42,642 bases of DNA from Coriobacteriia bacterium (GTDB lineage: Bacteria > Actinomycetota > Coriobacteriia > Coriobacteriales > Eggerthellaceae), in the NCBI GenBank assembly GCA_030523425.1, contig JAUNIP010000011.1, forward strand, positions 1-42,642, written 5' to 3'. The position numbers were made by a program, and so were the translations under genes. Positions 25,162 through 33,359 of this stretch are shown piece after piece (position 1 is the stretch's first letter; every line of letters starts with the position of its first letter). Under the pieces are notes generated by a model. The model ran no database searches, was not told the DNA's origin, and worked only from the letters and a program-made list of their open reading frames with translations.

Positions 25162-25180
25162 AGCTACTCCTTACCTTTCA

Positions 25181-25723
25181 CTAGTCGCCCTTGGCGGCCT
25201 TGCCCAGCTTGCGGCGGACAACTTCGCCTTCGTAACGGATACCCTTGCCCTTGTAGGGTTCAGGCTTGCGCCATGCGCGGATGTTGGCAGCAACCTGGCC
25301 AACCTGTTCCTTGGAAGAACCCGACACCACGATTTCGGTCTGGGTGGGAACTTCGAAGGTGATGCCTTCGGGGCACTTCACCGCAACAGGGTGGGAATAA
25401 CCCAGCTGCAGTTCCAGGTCCTTGCCCTTCAGCGCGGCACGGTAACCCACGCCGACCAGCTGCAGCTTCTTGGAAAAGCCCTTTTCCACGCCTTCCACCA
25501 TGTTGGCGATAAGGGTGCGGGACAGGCCATGTTGGCTGCGGGCTTCGCGGCTGTCATCTGCGCGCGTGACGCTGATAACGGGGCCGTCCTGGGAAATGGT
25601 CATCAGCGGGGAAAGGGTGCGGGTCAGTTCGCCCTTGGGGCCTTTCACCGTGACGGTGGTTCCTTCGATGGTCACATCAACCCCGGCAGGAACGGTGATG
25701 GGCAATTTGCCAATACGAGACAT
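25181..25723 (-). CDS. rplF: Large-subunit ribosomal protein uL6
   Basis: The 180-residue L6 begins [15 protein letters not shown] and ends with the typical [14 protein letters not shown] segment that contacts 23S rRNA near the factor-binding site. An ATG eight codons upstream is open, but GGAAGGG seven bases before 25723 and the family N-terminus set this start. The gap from rpsH is 17 bases. Confidence 0.95.
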   Translation of the reverse strand: MSRIGKLPITVPAGVDVTIEGTTVTVKGPKGELTRTLSPLMTISQDGPVISVTRADDSREARSQHGLSRTLIANMVEGVEKGFSKKLQLVGVGYRAALKGKDLELQLGYSHPVAVKCPEGITFEVPTQTEIVVSGSSKEQVGQVAANIRAWRKPEPYKGKGIRYEGEVVRRKLGKAAKGD

Positions 25724-25740
25724 ATTGAATCCCTTCCTTC

Positions 25741-26139
25741 CTACCAAATATAGGCGATGACTTCGCCGCCGACGCCGGCTTTGCGCGCGTCGCGGTCGGT
25801 CAGAACACCCTTAGACGTTGAAATAATAGCCGTGCCCAAACCGCCCAGCACGCGGGGCAGTTCGTCCTTGCCGGCGTAAATACGCAGGCCAGGCTTGGAA
25901 ACACGCTTAATGCCCTTGATGGCCTTGGCTTTCTTTTCGCCGTACTTCAAGGTGATGGTCAGCGTAGCGCGGGGCTCGCCTTCCTCTACCTGATAGCCCG
26001 CAACATAGCCTTCCTGGTCAATGATGCGAGCAATTTCGACAAGCTTCTTGCTTGACGGCATGGAAACCGTCTGCTTGCCGGCGGTCTGTGCATTACGAAT
26101 TCTCGTAAGCATATCCGCAATGGGATCGGTCATGCTCAT
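25741..26139 (-). CDS. rpsH: Small-subunit ribosomal protein uS8
   Basis: The 132-residue S8 binds the central domain of 16S rRNA. It starts [17 protein letters not shown] and ends with the conserved [21 protein letters not shown] stretch. AAAGGAG seven bases before 26139 fixes the start over a longer frame. In E. coli S8 is the autogenous regulator of the spc operon; the 104-base gap before this gene leaves space for structure, but no homologous site can be claimed. Confidence 0.95.
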   Translation of the reverse strand: MSMTDPIADMLTRIRNAQTAGKQTVSMPSSKKLVEIARIIDQEGYVAGYQVEEGEPRATLTITLKYGEKKAKAIKGIKRVSKPGLRIYAGKDELPRVLGGLGTAIISTSKGVLTDRDARKAGVGGEVIAYIW

Positions 26140-26243
26140 GTGTTTTCTCCTTTGGTCCGTGATGAGCCTCATCGATGCGGTTCGCGTGCGCCCTTAGCGC
26201 CAACGCCTGCATCGAGGACACACCCTTGTGCGTAACTAGCGTC

Positions 26244-26429
26244 CTACCAGGAAGCTTTGGTCACGCCGGGCAGTTCGCCTTTGCTAGCCAATTCGCGCAC
26301 GCAGATACGGCACAGGCCGAACTTACGGTAGTAAGCGCGGGGACGGCCGCAACGGCTGCAGCGATTGTGCTGGCGAGTCGAGAACTTCGGCTCGCGCTTC
26401 GCTTTGGCGATCATCGATTTCTTAGCCAT
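26244..26429 (-). CDS. rpsZ: Small-subunit ribosomal protein uS14, zinc type
   Basis: The short 61-residue S14 keeps the zinc site: C24, C27, C40 and C43 (CSRCG and CRICV). This is the form typical of Gram-positive bacteria and sits in the usual place between rplE and rpsH. It is flanked by rather long gaps (107 bases before, 104 after). Confidence 0.96.
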   Translation of the reverse strand: MAKKSMIAKAKREPKFSTRQHNRCSRCGRPRAYYRKFGLCRICVRELASKGELPGVTKASW

Positions 26430-26536
26430 GCAGTTCCTTCTTTCTACTTCTTAATCTGTGCAATTACAGATAAAGCGCAAACAACGAAACGATACCGCAA
26501 AACGGGCACCGTTTCAAGCGAATGATGCCTTTTTGC

Positions 26537-27085
26537 TTAGTTGTTCTTGAACGGGAAGCCCAAGGCAACCAGCAGCGCCTTGGCGCTGGCATCATCTTCG
26601 GCAGTGGTGACAAACGTGATGTCCATGCCGCGGGTGCGGTCGATCTTGTCGTATTCGATTTCCGGGAAGATCAGCTGCTCGGTGACGCCTAGGGAATAAT
26701 TGCCGCGGCCGTCAAAACTGGTAGGCGAAATGCCACGGAAGTCGCGCACGCGGGGCAACGCGGTTGCCAGCAGGCGATCCAAGAATTCCCACATACGGTC
26801 GCCGCGCAGGGTGACCTTGCAGCCGATGGGCTGACCTTCGCGCACATGGAAGCTGGCGATGGACTTACGGGCACGGGTGATGCAGGGCTGCTGGCCGGTG
26901 ATGACGCGCATGTCGTTCATGGCGGCATCTAACAGCTTCGAATCAGAAGCAGCGCCACCGACGCCCATGTTCACCACGATCTTTTCCAAGCGGGGAATCT
27001 GGTTCACATTCGCGATGCTCAGATCTTCCTTGAGCTTGGGGGCAATTTCGTTGCGGTACTTTTCCTTAAGGCGGGGAATAGTCAT
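26537..27085 (-). CDS. rplE: Large-subunit ribosomal protein uL5
   Basis: The 182-residue L5 contacts 5S rRNA and tRNA in the P site. Seen: [13 protein letters not shown] near residue 30, [29 protein letters not shown] in the middle and the [17 protein letters not shown] segment. It is preceded by an unusual 132-base gap with three stem-loops. Confidence 0.96.
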   Translation of the reverse strand: MTIPRLKEKYRNEIAPKLKEDLSIANVNQIPRLEKIVVNMGVGGAASDSKLLDAAMNDMRVITGQQPCITRARKSIASFHVREGQPIGCKVTLRGDRMWEFLDRLLATALPRVRDFRGISPTSFDGRGNYSLGVTEQLIFPEIEYDKIDRTRGMDITFVTTAEDDASAKALLVALGFPFKNN

Positions 27086-27112
27086 TGTGTTTACCTTCTT
27101 TCGATGAATTAA

Positions 27113-27205
27113 ACGCAGGATTTCCGACCCTGCGTCCCTTCAGGTGTTCCTGAAAGGGCCATGAATTACCACGGTGCCTGTGGCCTTAGCCCTAAGCACC
27201 GTGGT
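27113..27205 (-). promoter_or_regulatory. Three consecutive stem-loops between rplX and rplE
   Basis: Stems, in transcription order: 27196-27205 with 27168-27177 (10 bp, perfect), 27149-27157 with 27137-27144 (8 bp with a bulge), and 27129-27135 with 27113-27119 (7 bp). None has a T-run, so they are not terminators. They may be a protein-binding or RNA-processing site that controls the distal spc genes. Confidence 0.55.
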
Positions 27206-27217
27206 TGAACCTTACGA

Positions 27218-27535
27218 TTAATCGATGTCTTTGCCGCACTTCTTGCAAACGCGCACGCGCTTGCCGTCTACGCGCTTCTTGGCCAGGCGCGTAGCTTCCT
27301 TGCAGTGGGGGCACACCAGCATAACGTTGGACACGTGAAGGGGAGCTTCCATGGTGGTGATGCCACCCTGCTGGTTTTGCTGAGTCGGGCGCTGGGCCTT
27401 CTTCATCATGTTGCAGCCTTCCACCACAACGCGCTGGGACTGCGGCAGGCTGCGAAGGATTTCGCCTTCCTTGCCCTTGTCCTTGCCAGCTAGAATGCGA
27501 ACCTTGTCGCCTTTCCTGACATGCATCTTTGCCAT
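27218..27535 (-). CDS. rplX: Large-subunit ribosomal protein uL24
   Basis: The 105-residue L24 is an early assembly protein with a KOW-type N-terminus (RKGDKVRILAGKDKGKEGEIL). The C-terminal part carries CPHC and CKKC pairs, a zinc-ribbon-like feature common in actinobacterial L24. It is 16 bases after rplN. Confidence 0.95.
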   Translation of the reverse strand: MAKMHVRKGDKVRILAGKDKGKEGEILRSLPQSQRVVVEGCNMMKKAQRPTQQNQQGGITTMEAPLHVSNVMLVCPHCKEATRLAKKRVDGKRVRVCKKCGKDID

Positions 27536-27551
27536 TTTAGTTCACACCTCC

Positions 27552-27920
27552 CTACAGCGTTTCCGGTGCCAGAGACACAATTTTCATGTACTTCTTGTCA
27601 CGCAGCTCGCGCGCCACGGGCCCGAAGATGCGGGTGCCGCGGGGGTTGCCGGTGGCATCGATCAAAACGGCGGCGTTCTGGTCAAACTTGATGTAGCTGC
27701 CGTCAGCACGACGGTTTTCCTTCTTCGTGCGCACGACAACGCAGCGGACGACATCGCCCTTCTTCACATTGCCGTTAGGCATTGCTTCCTTGACGCTGCA
27801 GATGATGACATCGCCAAGTCCTGCATAGCGGCGCTTGCTGCCGCCCAGAACCTTGATGCACTGCACCTTGCGGGCGCCGGAGTTGTCGGCCACTGACAGC
27901 ATGGATTGCATCTGAATCAT
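27552..27920 (-). CDS. rplN: Large-subunit ribosomal protein uL14
   Basis: The 122-residue L14 begins [18 protein letters not shown] and contains [15 protein letters not shown] and the end segment [17 protein letters not shown]. It is a highly conserved interface protein at the L19 and bridge region. The gap from rpsQ is 46 bases. Confidence 0.97.
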   Translation of the reverse strand: MIQMQSMLSVADNSGARKVQCIKVLGGSKRRYAGLGDVIICSVKEAMPNGNVKKGDVVRCVVVRTKKENRRADGSYIKFDQNAAVLIDATGNPRGTRIFGPVARELRDKKYMKIVSLAPETL

Positions 27921-27966
27921 TGCTATACCCTACTTTCTTCGCATAGGTTGTGCGAAAACCGCAAAC

Positions 27967-28227
27967 CTACTTGGCCCTTTCAACAATCTGCAGGAGACGC
28001 CAACGCTTCAGCTTGGACATCGGGCGGGTCTCCATGATGGTGACGGTGTCGCCAACACCGGCTTCGTTGTTCTCGTCATGCGCGTGGAACTTCTTGGTGC
28101 TGGTCATCATCTTCTTGTAAACCGGGTGCGGCTTGCGCTGCTCAACCTGCACAACGATGGTCTTATCGTTGGTGGCGCTGACGACAACGCCTTGGCGCAC
28201 CTTACGGGAATTACGCTGTTCGCTCAT
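27967..28227 (-). CDS. rpsQ: Small-subunit ribosomal protein uS17
   Basis: The 86-residue OB-fold S17 has the family marks [17 protein letters not shown] near the start and [17 protein letters not shown] in the middle. It binds 16S rRNA early in assembly. Gaps of 17 bases (rpmC) and 46 bases (rplN). Confidence 0.96.
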   Translation of the reverse strand: MSEQRNSRKVRQGVVVSATNDKTIVVQVEQRKPHPVYKKMMTSTKKFHAHDENNEAGVGDTVTIMETRPMSKLKRWRLLQIVERAK

Positions 28228-28244
28228 TGTCTACCTACCTTTAC

Positions 28245-28439
28245 CTATGCGCTCAGTTCGCGTGCGCGCATCTCGGTCTGGATGCGAGCGATGTCCTTCT
28301 TGACCTGCTTCACACGAGCCGTGTTGTCAAGCTGGCTGGTTGCCATCTGGAAGCGCAGGTTGAACAGCTCTGCGCGGGCTTCTTTCAGCTTTTCCTGCAG
28401 ATCTTCTGCGGAAAGCTCACGAATTTCTGCTGGCTTCAT
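28245..28439 (-). CDS. rpmC: Large-subunit ribosomal protein uL29
   Basis: The 64-residue helical L29 sits at the tunnel exit, where it helps dock trigger factor and SRP. Seen: [14 protein letters not shown] and a LFNLRFQMATSQLDN core. The start codon shares one base with the rplP stop (TAATG), which implies coupling; a longer frame overlapping rplP is rejected. Confidence 0.95.
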   Translation of the reverse strand: MKPAEIRELSAEDLQEKLKEARAELFNLRFQMATSQLDNTARVKQVKKDIARIQTEMRARELSA

Positions 28440-28861
28440 TAGTTCTGCCCCTCCGTTTCGCGCGTGACGATCTTGCACTTGATGGGCAACTTGTTGATTG
28501 CCAGGCGCAAAGCCTCGCGGGCAGTTTCGTCATCAACGCCGTCGATCTCGAACATGATGCGACCAGGCTTCACAACGGCCACCCAGCCTTCAGGGTTGCC
28601 CTTGCCCGAACCCATGCGGGTTTCAGCAGGCTTAGACGTGATGGGCTTGTCGGGGAAGATGGTGATCCACACCTTGCCGCCACGCTTCATGTGCCTGGTC
28701 ATGGCAACACGGGCAGCCTCAATTTGACGGTTGGTAATCCAGGAAGCCTCTAAGGCCTGGATGCCATAAGAGCCGTGGTTCAGACGGGTGCCGCCCTTGG
28801 CCTTACCCTTCATGGAGCCACGCTGCACCTTGCGGTGCTTTACACGTTTAGGTACTAGCAT
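28439..28861 (-). CDS. rplP: Large-subunit ribosomal protein uL16
   Basis: The 140-residue L16 opens with the nearly universal [15 protein letters not shown] and contains [16 protein letters not shown] and [12 protein letters not shown]. It helps position tRNA at the A and P sites. The start follows the rpsC stop with no gap (TAAATG). Confidence 0.97.
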   Translation of the reverse strand: MLVPKRVKHRKVQRGSMKGKAKGGTRLNHGSYGIQALEASWITNRQIEAARVAMTRHMKRGGKVWITIFPDKPITSKPAETRMGSGKGNPEGWVAVVKPGRIMFEIDGVDDETAREALRLAINKLPIKCKIVTRETEGQN

Positions 28862-29575
28862 TTACCTTGCCCCCCTCTCGTTACGATTGTTGCGACGGGG
28901 ACGTTCCGGACGCGAGCTGCCTTCCAAAGCCGGCTGGGGAGCCTTTTGGCCCGGCAGAACGTCGCCGTGATACACCCACACCTGGACGCCGATGGAGCCC
29001 ATCTGGGTGGCTGCGGTGGCGAAACCGTAGTCGATCTTGGCACGCAGGGTGTGCAGGGGCACACGGCCTTCGTGATACCACTCGCGACGGCACATTTCGG
29101 CGCCGCCCAAACGGCCCGAGCACTGAATCTTGATGCCCTTGGCACCGCTTTTGATGGCGGACTGGACCGCACGGCGCATGGCGCGGCGGAAAGCCACACG
29201 GCCTTCCAGCTGCTCAGCCACGGACTGGGCAATCAGCACAGCGTCAAGTTCGGGACGCTTGATTTCGATGACTTCCACGGAAACCGGGCCGTTGGCCACC
29301 GTTTCCAACTTCTTGCGCAGCTGGTCAATTTCTGCGCCCTTCTTGCCAATGACCACGCCGGGGCGGGCCGTGGTGATGATGACTTTGATCTTGTCGCCGG
29401 CGCGCTCGATCTCTACGCGGGAGACAGCGGCGCGAGCCAGGTAATCATCCAAAAACGCGCGGATTGCCCGGTCGTTTTCCAACGTCTTGGCGTAGTCTTT
29501 GCCGGCGTACCAGCGGCTGCGCCAATCTTCGGTGATACCCAGGCGGAAACCGGTAGGGCTAACCTTCTGACCCAT
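28862..29575 (-). CDS. rpsC: Small-subunit ribosomal protein uS3
   Basis: The 237-residue S3 lies at the mRNA entry site. It begins [13 protein letters not shown], contains a KH domain with [16 protein letters not shown] near residue 75 and ends in a charged Arg/Asn/Pro-rich tail of about 30 residues, longer than in E. coli. Three bases separate it from rplV. Confidence 0.96.
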   Translation of the reverse strand: MGQKVSPTGFRLGITEDWRSRWYAGKDYAKTLENDRAIRAFLDDYLARAAVSRVEIERAGDKIKVIITTARPGVVIGKKGAEIDQLRKKLETVANGPVSVEVIEIKRPELDAVLIAQSVAEQLEGRVAFRRAMRRAVQSAIKSGAKGIKIQCSGRLGGAEMCRREWYHEGRVPLHTLRAKIDYGFATAATQMGSIGVQVWVYHGDVLPGQKAPQPALEGSSRPERPRRNNRNERGAR

Positions 29576-29578
29576 GGC

Positions 29579-29920
29579 TTATGCCTCCTCTCGGGTTGCA
29601 ACGATGACAGTAATGTGGCTCATGCGCTTGTTGATGCGCGACGCAGAGCCCTTCGCACGCGGACGGATGCGCTTCATGGTGGGGCCTTCGTCCACATAGC
29701 ACGTCTTCACATACAGGGACTCGGCGCCAACATGATGCTGGTCTTCGGCGTTTGCCACGGCGGAATTCAGCGTCTTCAGCACGTCTTCTGCCACGGCGCG
29801 GTTGGTGAACAACAAGGTTTCACGCGCAGCTTCGACAGACTTGCCACGAATCAGATTGATAACGATGCGGGCCTTGCGGGGCGATACGCGGACGTAGCGA
29901 CTAATTGCTCTTGCTTCCAT
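29579..29920 (-). CDS. rplV: Large-subunit ribosomal protein uL22
   Basis: The 113-residue L22 lines the exit tunnel with its long loop. Seen: ARAISRYVRVSPRKARIVI at the N-terminus and the tunnel-loop region DEGPTMKRIRPRAKGSA near residue 80. It is 15 bases after rpsS. No resistance-type deletion is visible in the loop. Confidence 0.96.
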   Translation of the reverse strand: MEARAISRYVRVSPRKARIVINLIRGKSVEAARETLLFTNRAVAEDVLKTLNSAVANAEDQHHVGAESLYVKTCYVDEGPTMKRIRPRAKGSASRINKRMSHITVIVATREEA

Positions 29921-29935
29921 GTTTCACTCCCCTTC

Positions 29936-30208
29936 TTATCGCTTGCCCTTGTCGGCGGAATGACCCTTGAACGTGCGGGTCGGGGCGAATTCGCCCAGCT
30001 TGTGGCCGACCATGGATTCAGTTACATACACCGGCACGTGCTTGCGGCCATCATGCACGGCAATGGTGTGACCCACCATGTCCGGGAAGATGGTGCTGGC
30101 ACGGGACCAGGTTTTGACGACTTCCTTTTCGCCTGCTGCGTTCATAGCCTCAATGCGGCTTAGAAGACGCGGCTCAACGAAAGGACCTTTTTTCAAACTT
30201 CTGCTCAC
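29936..30208 (-). CDS. rpsS: Small-subunit ribosomal protein uS19
   Basis: The 90-residue S19 starts [16 protein letters not shown] and ends in a basic tail ([17 protein letters not shown]). It resides in the head of the 30S subunit. It follows rplB by 23 bases. Confidence 0.97.
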   Translation of the reverse strand: MSRSLKKGPFVEPRLLSRIEAMNAAGEKEVVKTWSRASTIFPDMVGHTIAVHDGRKHVPVYVTESMVGHKLGEFAPTRTFKGHSADKGKR

Positions 30209-30231
30209 TGGTTACTCCTAACGTTTCCGCG

Positions 30232-31062
30232 CTACTTCTTGCGACGACGAATGATCAGGCGGTTGGTGCTCTTCTTCGGGTTACGCGTACGATGGCCCTT
30301 GGTGGGAACACCCCATGGGGTGACCGGGTGACGGCCGGCGGACTTGTTCTTGCCTTCGCCGCCGCCATGGGGGTGGTCAACCGGGTTCATAACCGTACCA
30401 CGAACGGTAGGACGAACGCCCATCCAACGCTTGCGACCAGCCTTGCCGATCTTGATGTTTGAGTGTTCGGCGTTGCCCACTTCGCCCACAGTGGCGCGGC
30501 AGGTAAGCAGAACGCGACGCATTTCAGAAGAGGGCATGCGCAAAATGGCATACTTGCCTTCCTTGCCCATCAGCTGAATGCTGGTGCCGGCAGAGCGGGC
30601 CAACGCAGCGCCCTTGCCAGGCTGCAGTTCCACGGCGTGGATCAACGTACCCACGGGGATGTTGGCCAAAGGCAGAGCATTGCCAGGCTTGATGTCGGCA
30701 TCGGGACCGCTGACCACGGTGTCGCCTACCTGCAAGCCCTTGGGATGCAGGATGTAGCGCTTTTCGCCGTCCACGTAATGCAGCAGGGCGATGCGAGCCG
30801 TGCGGTTGGGGTCGTACTCGACGGTGGCCACCTTAGCGGGCACCCCGTCTTTGTTGCGCTTGAAGTCGATGATGCGATAACGGCGCTTGTTGCCGCCGCC
30901 CTGATGGCGGGTGGTAACGCGGCCGTAGCAGTTGCGACCGGCTTTCTTGGAAAGCGGTGCAAGCAGCGACTTCTCCGGCTTGTCCGTGGTGATTTCGGCA
31001 AAGTCCGAAACCGTCTGGAAGCGTCGACCAGGACTGGTCGGCTTGTATTGCTTAACTCCCAT
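30232..31062 (-). CDS. rplB: Large-subunit ribosomal protein uL2
   Basis: The 276-residue L2 supports the peptidyl-transferase centre. It begins [14 protein letters not shown] and includes [18 protein letters not shown] and the conserved [15 protein letters not shown] loop with the key histidine. Normally rplW precedes it directly; here 286 bases separate it from a trigger-factor-like gene and it probably has its own promoter. Confidence 0.97.
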   Translation of the reverse strand: MGVKQYKPTSPGRRFQTVSDFAEITTDKPEKSLLAPLSKKAGRNCYGRVTTRHQGGGNKRRYRIIDFKRNKDGVPAKVATVEYDPNRTARIALLHYVDGEKRYILHPKGLQVGDTVVSGPDADIKPGNALPLANIPVGTLIHAVELQPGKGAALARSAGTSIQLMGKEGKYAILRMPSSEMRRVLLTCRATVGEVGNAEHSNIKIGKAGRKRWMGVRPTVRGTVMNPVDHPHGGGEGKNKSAGRHPVTPWGVPTKGHRTRNPKKSTNRLIIRRRKK

Positions 31063-31348
31063 TCTTGTTCCTTCCTTGGGCTTATCGCGCGTTTTTGCAG
31101 GTTGGAGGACTTCCCCCGCGCTGCGAAACGCGCTTGCCCTTTTGCGGATTCCCGCTCGCGCGCCTCACCGCACACCGGAAACCCTGTTACTATTACTGGG
31201 TCCGCGATAGCCGCGTACGGTCGCATGAGGACGAACCGTACCGACGCCGTTTTCCCACGCATCCGGGCGTATCCATTCGGAAACGTCAGACGCAAATGCA
31301 TAGTTTACCTGCAATTCGGCAGGTAATCAAGAACTATTTTTTTGAAAC
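31063..31348 (-). promoter_or_regulatory. Leader region of the rplB-adk operon, with promoter
   Basis: The minus strand carries TTGATT (31325-31330), a 17-base spacer and TAAACT (31302-31307). The start would lie near 31295, giving an mRNA leader of about 230 bases. The spacer contains an exact inverted repeat (31306-31312 with 31319-31325), placed like an operator. A stem at 31216-31240 lies inside the leader. Ribosome site: AAGGAAGG just before rplB. Confidence 0.55.
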
Positions 31349-32638
31349 TTACGCGTAAGTGATGATGGCGTGATCGACCGCCCAGTTGGCAGCCTTCAGG
31401 CGCGCGGCGGATTCCTTCAGGATGTAGTTGCGTCCGGACGTTTCCATTTCTTCGCGGATGGCCTTAGGGTTTTGGGGGTTCAGCGAACGGCACACCTGGT
31501 CTATGTCTTCGGATGTCACCTGCAAGCCTTCGTGCGCGAACAAGGCGTCAAGCGCAAAGCCCTGGGCCATGTTTTGGCGGACCTGCATCATCATCATCAT
31601 GGTCATCTGCTGCTCGCCGCCCATTTCCTTGGTGTAATCCTCCAACGACGTGCCTTGCTGGGCCAATTCCCTGGTCATGGCGTCACGCATGTTCTTCATC
31701 ATGGCTTCGTAGAGCTCGTCGGGGATGGATCCCTTGAAACGGTCCCCCAGCTTTTCGCCGGCAAGCTGCTGCAGCACGTCGCGCTGCTGGAAGGCAGCCT
31801 GGCTTTCAAGCCGGGCGCGCACGCTGCTGCGCAGTTGGTCGGCAGAATCGAAGCCCGGCATGAAGCGCTTCACCCATTCGTCGGTCAATTCGGGCATCTG
31901 GGATTGCTGAAGCTCTTTCACCGTGACCGTGCAGTTCACCGGGACCATTTCGGTTTCGCCGGCATCGTTGAAGTCGGGGGCCTGGAAGGTGAAGCTTTTG
32001 GTTTCGCCCGGCATCATACCCACCAGGTTGTCGTCGAAGCCCGCGGGCATGTAGTTTTCCCCTGTGACGTACGGGCGGCTTTCGAAGGTCATGTTGGGAA
32101 GCGGTGCGCCGTTCATGGACGTATCCATCTTCAGCAACACCGAGTCGCCTAAGGCCACGGGGCGGTTCTCGTCAAGCTTTACGTACTGGGCGAAACCGCT
32201 GATCATCTGTGTTACCGACTGCTCCACCTGATCATCGGTCACTTCCATCTTCGGCGCGGTGATTTCCACCGGCTCATATGATTCCAGTTCATAGCTGGGC
32301 TTGGGCAGAATGGTAATGCGGAACGGGAATTCCTTGCCGCGCACCAGCGGGCCCATAGGCACCGGGTCCGCCGGGCAAGCAGGCGTGATGCCGCGCTTGT
32401 CTATGGCGAAAGGCCCCAGGTATTCCACCACGTAATCCGCCACGATGGAATCCAAATCCTTGATGCCCATTTTTTCTTCGGCCACCTGGGCCACCGTCTT
32501 GCCTTCTTGCGGACGCCACCCCATCTGGTTGGCAAAGCGGATGTGAGCCTTGTTGAACGCCTGATCGACTTCCTTGGCGGTGGCCAAGGCCTCCAACCAC
32601 ACATGGCCGTCCTGCAGCGGCTTGGATATAACCTTCAT
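31349..32638 (-). CDS. Divergent trigger-factor-like chaperone
   Basis: The 429-residue protein follows the trigger factor plan: N-terminal domain, FKBP-like middle with a GDSVLLKMDTSMNG strand and the MPAGFDDNLVGMMPGETKSF core (about residues 165-225), then a long helical C-terminal domain. The ribosome-docking loop normally reading GFRxGKxP is replaced by MGWRPQEGKTV near residues 39-49, so docking on uL23 may be lost or altered. AGAGGA seven bases before the ATG supports the start. It lies between the TetR gene and rplB, an unusual place for tig. It may be a paralogue with another role, or the only copy; this window cannot tell. Confidence 0.7.
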   Translation of the reverse strand: MKVISKPLQDGHVWLEALATAKEVDQAFNKAHIRFANQMGWRPQEGKTVAQVAEEKMGIKDLDSIVADYVVEYLGPFAIDKRGITPACPADPVPMGPLVRGKEFPFRITILPKPSYELESYEPVEITAPKMEVTDDQVEQSVTQMISGFAQYVKLDENRPVALGDSVLLKMDTSMNGAPLPNMTFESRPYVTGENYMPAGFDDNLVGMMPGETKSFTFQAPDFNDAGETEMVPVNCTVTVKELQQSQMPELTDEWVKRFMPGFDSADQLRSSVRARLESQAAFQQRDVLQQLAGEKLGDRFKGSIPDELYEAMMKNMRDAMTRELAQQGTSLEDYTKEMGGEQQMTMMMMMQVRQNMAQGFALDALFAHEGLQVTSEDIDQVCRSLNPQNPKAIREEMETSGRNYILKESAARLKAANWAVDHAIITYA

Positions 32639-32712
32639 GAGAAATTCCTCTGTTCAAAAGCGGCCACCGCACACATGCACGGCCGTGCCTGGTCTGTTAG
32701 GCACCTATTGTA

Positions 32713-33348
32713 TCAGGCTATCGCGTACGTTCTGCGGGCGAATTGCGCAACCAGCGCCGCAAATTCGTCCTCGGCCAAGTTGCGCGACGACGACGCCAAG
32801 CGCACGCCTCCTTCGTCGTTTTGAATGTCCAAGAAATACAGCGCCGTGGTAAGCACGGCCCCTAGCATGGCCACCGCATGAAACTCCACGTCGGTGTTTG
32901 GGTCTACGCCGCCTTCGGCTATGCCGCGTTGGATGCAAGACGCCAAAAGGTCTATCAGGCGCTTTTCGTAGCTGTTTATGAACCCGATCATATTCCCCGT
33001 GGTCAGCGACATTTCGCTAGCCAAAAAGCGCGCCACTGGCTGGTTTTCGCACGCGAAATGGGCAAACGCGCTGCCCATGGCCTCCAGGGCGGCCAGCCCG
33101 CCTTGACTGCAATCCGCCACCTGTTCCAGCTGCGCCAGAAAGCCTTCCAACTGATCTTCCATCACGCAGGCGGCCATCGCTGCCTTGTTCTTGAAGTGGT
33201 AATACGCCAGGCCCTTGGAAACGCCGGCCTCCTTGACTATGTCGTCCATGGTAGCAGAAGCGTATCCCTTCGCACCGATGACCTTCGCGCCGGCTTCTAG
33301 CAGCGCCTGCCGCGTTGCCTTCGCTTTCGCTGTTGTGCGCGCACCCAT
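32713..33348 (-). CDS. TetR-family transcriptional regulator
   Basis: The 211-residue protein has an N-terminal helix-turn-helix (ATMDDIVKEAGVSKGLAYYHFKNK, about residues 33-56), very typical of TetR. A helical ligand-binding and dimer domain follows. An ORF extends 54 codons upstream inside the YhgE/Pip gene, but the start at 33348, eleven bases after that gene's stop, gives the usual length. It is third in the ATPase-YhgE/Pip-TetR-trigger factor order and probably represses this operon through the two sites at 36912-36986. Confidence 0.88.
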   Translation of the reverse strand: MGARTTAKAKATRQALLEAGAKVIGAKGYASATMDDIVKEAGVSKGLAYYHFKNKAAMAACVMEDQLEGFLAQLEQVADCSQGGLAALEAMGSAFAHFACENQPVARFLASEMSLTTGNMIGFINSYEKRLIDLLASCIQRGIAEGGVDPNTDVEFHAVAMLGAVLTTALYFLDIQNDEGGVRLASSSRNLAEDEFAALVAQFARRTYAIA

Positions 33349-33359
33349 AGCAGCCCGCC

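Noticed and set aside
28946-30163. 405-codon open frame antisense to rpsC, rplV and rpsS
   Set aside because: Crosses three certain ribosomal genes on the opposite strand; composition is typical of a shadow frame.
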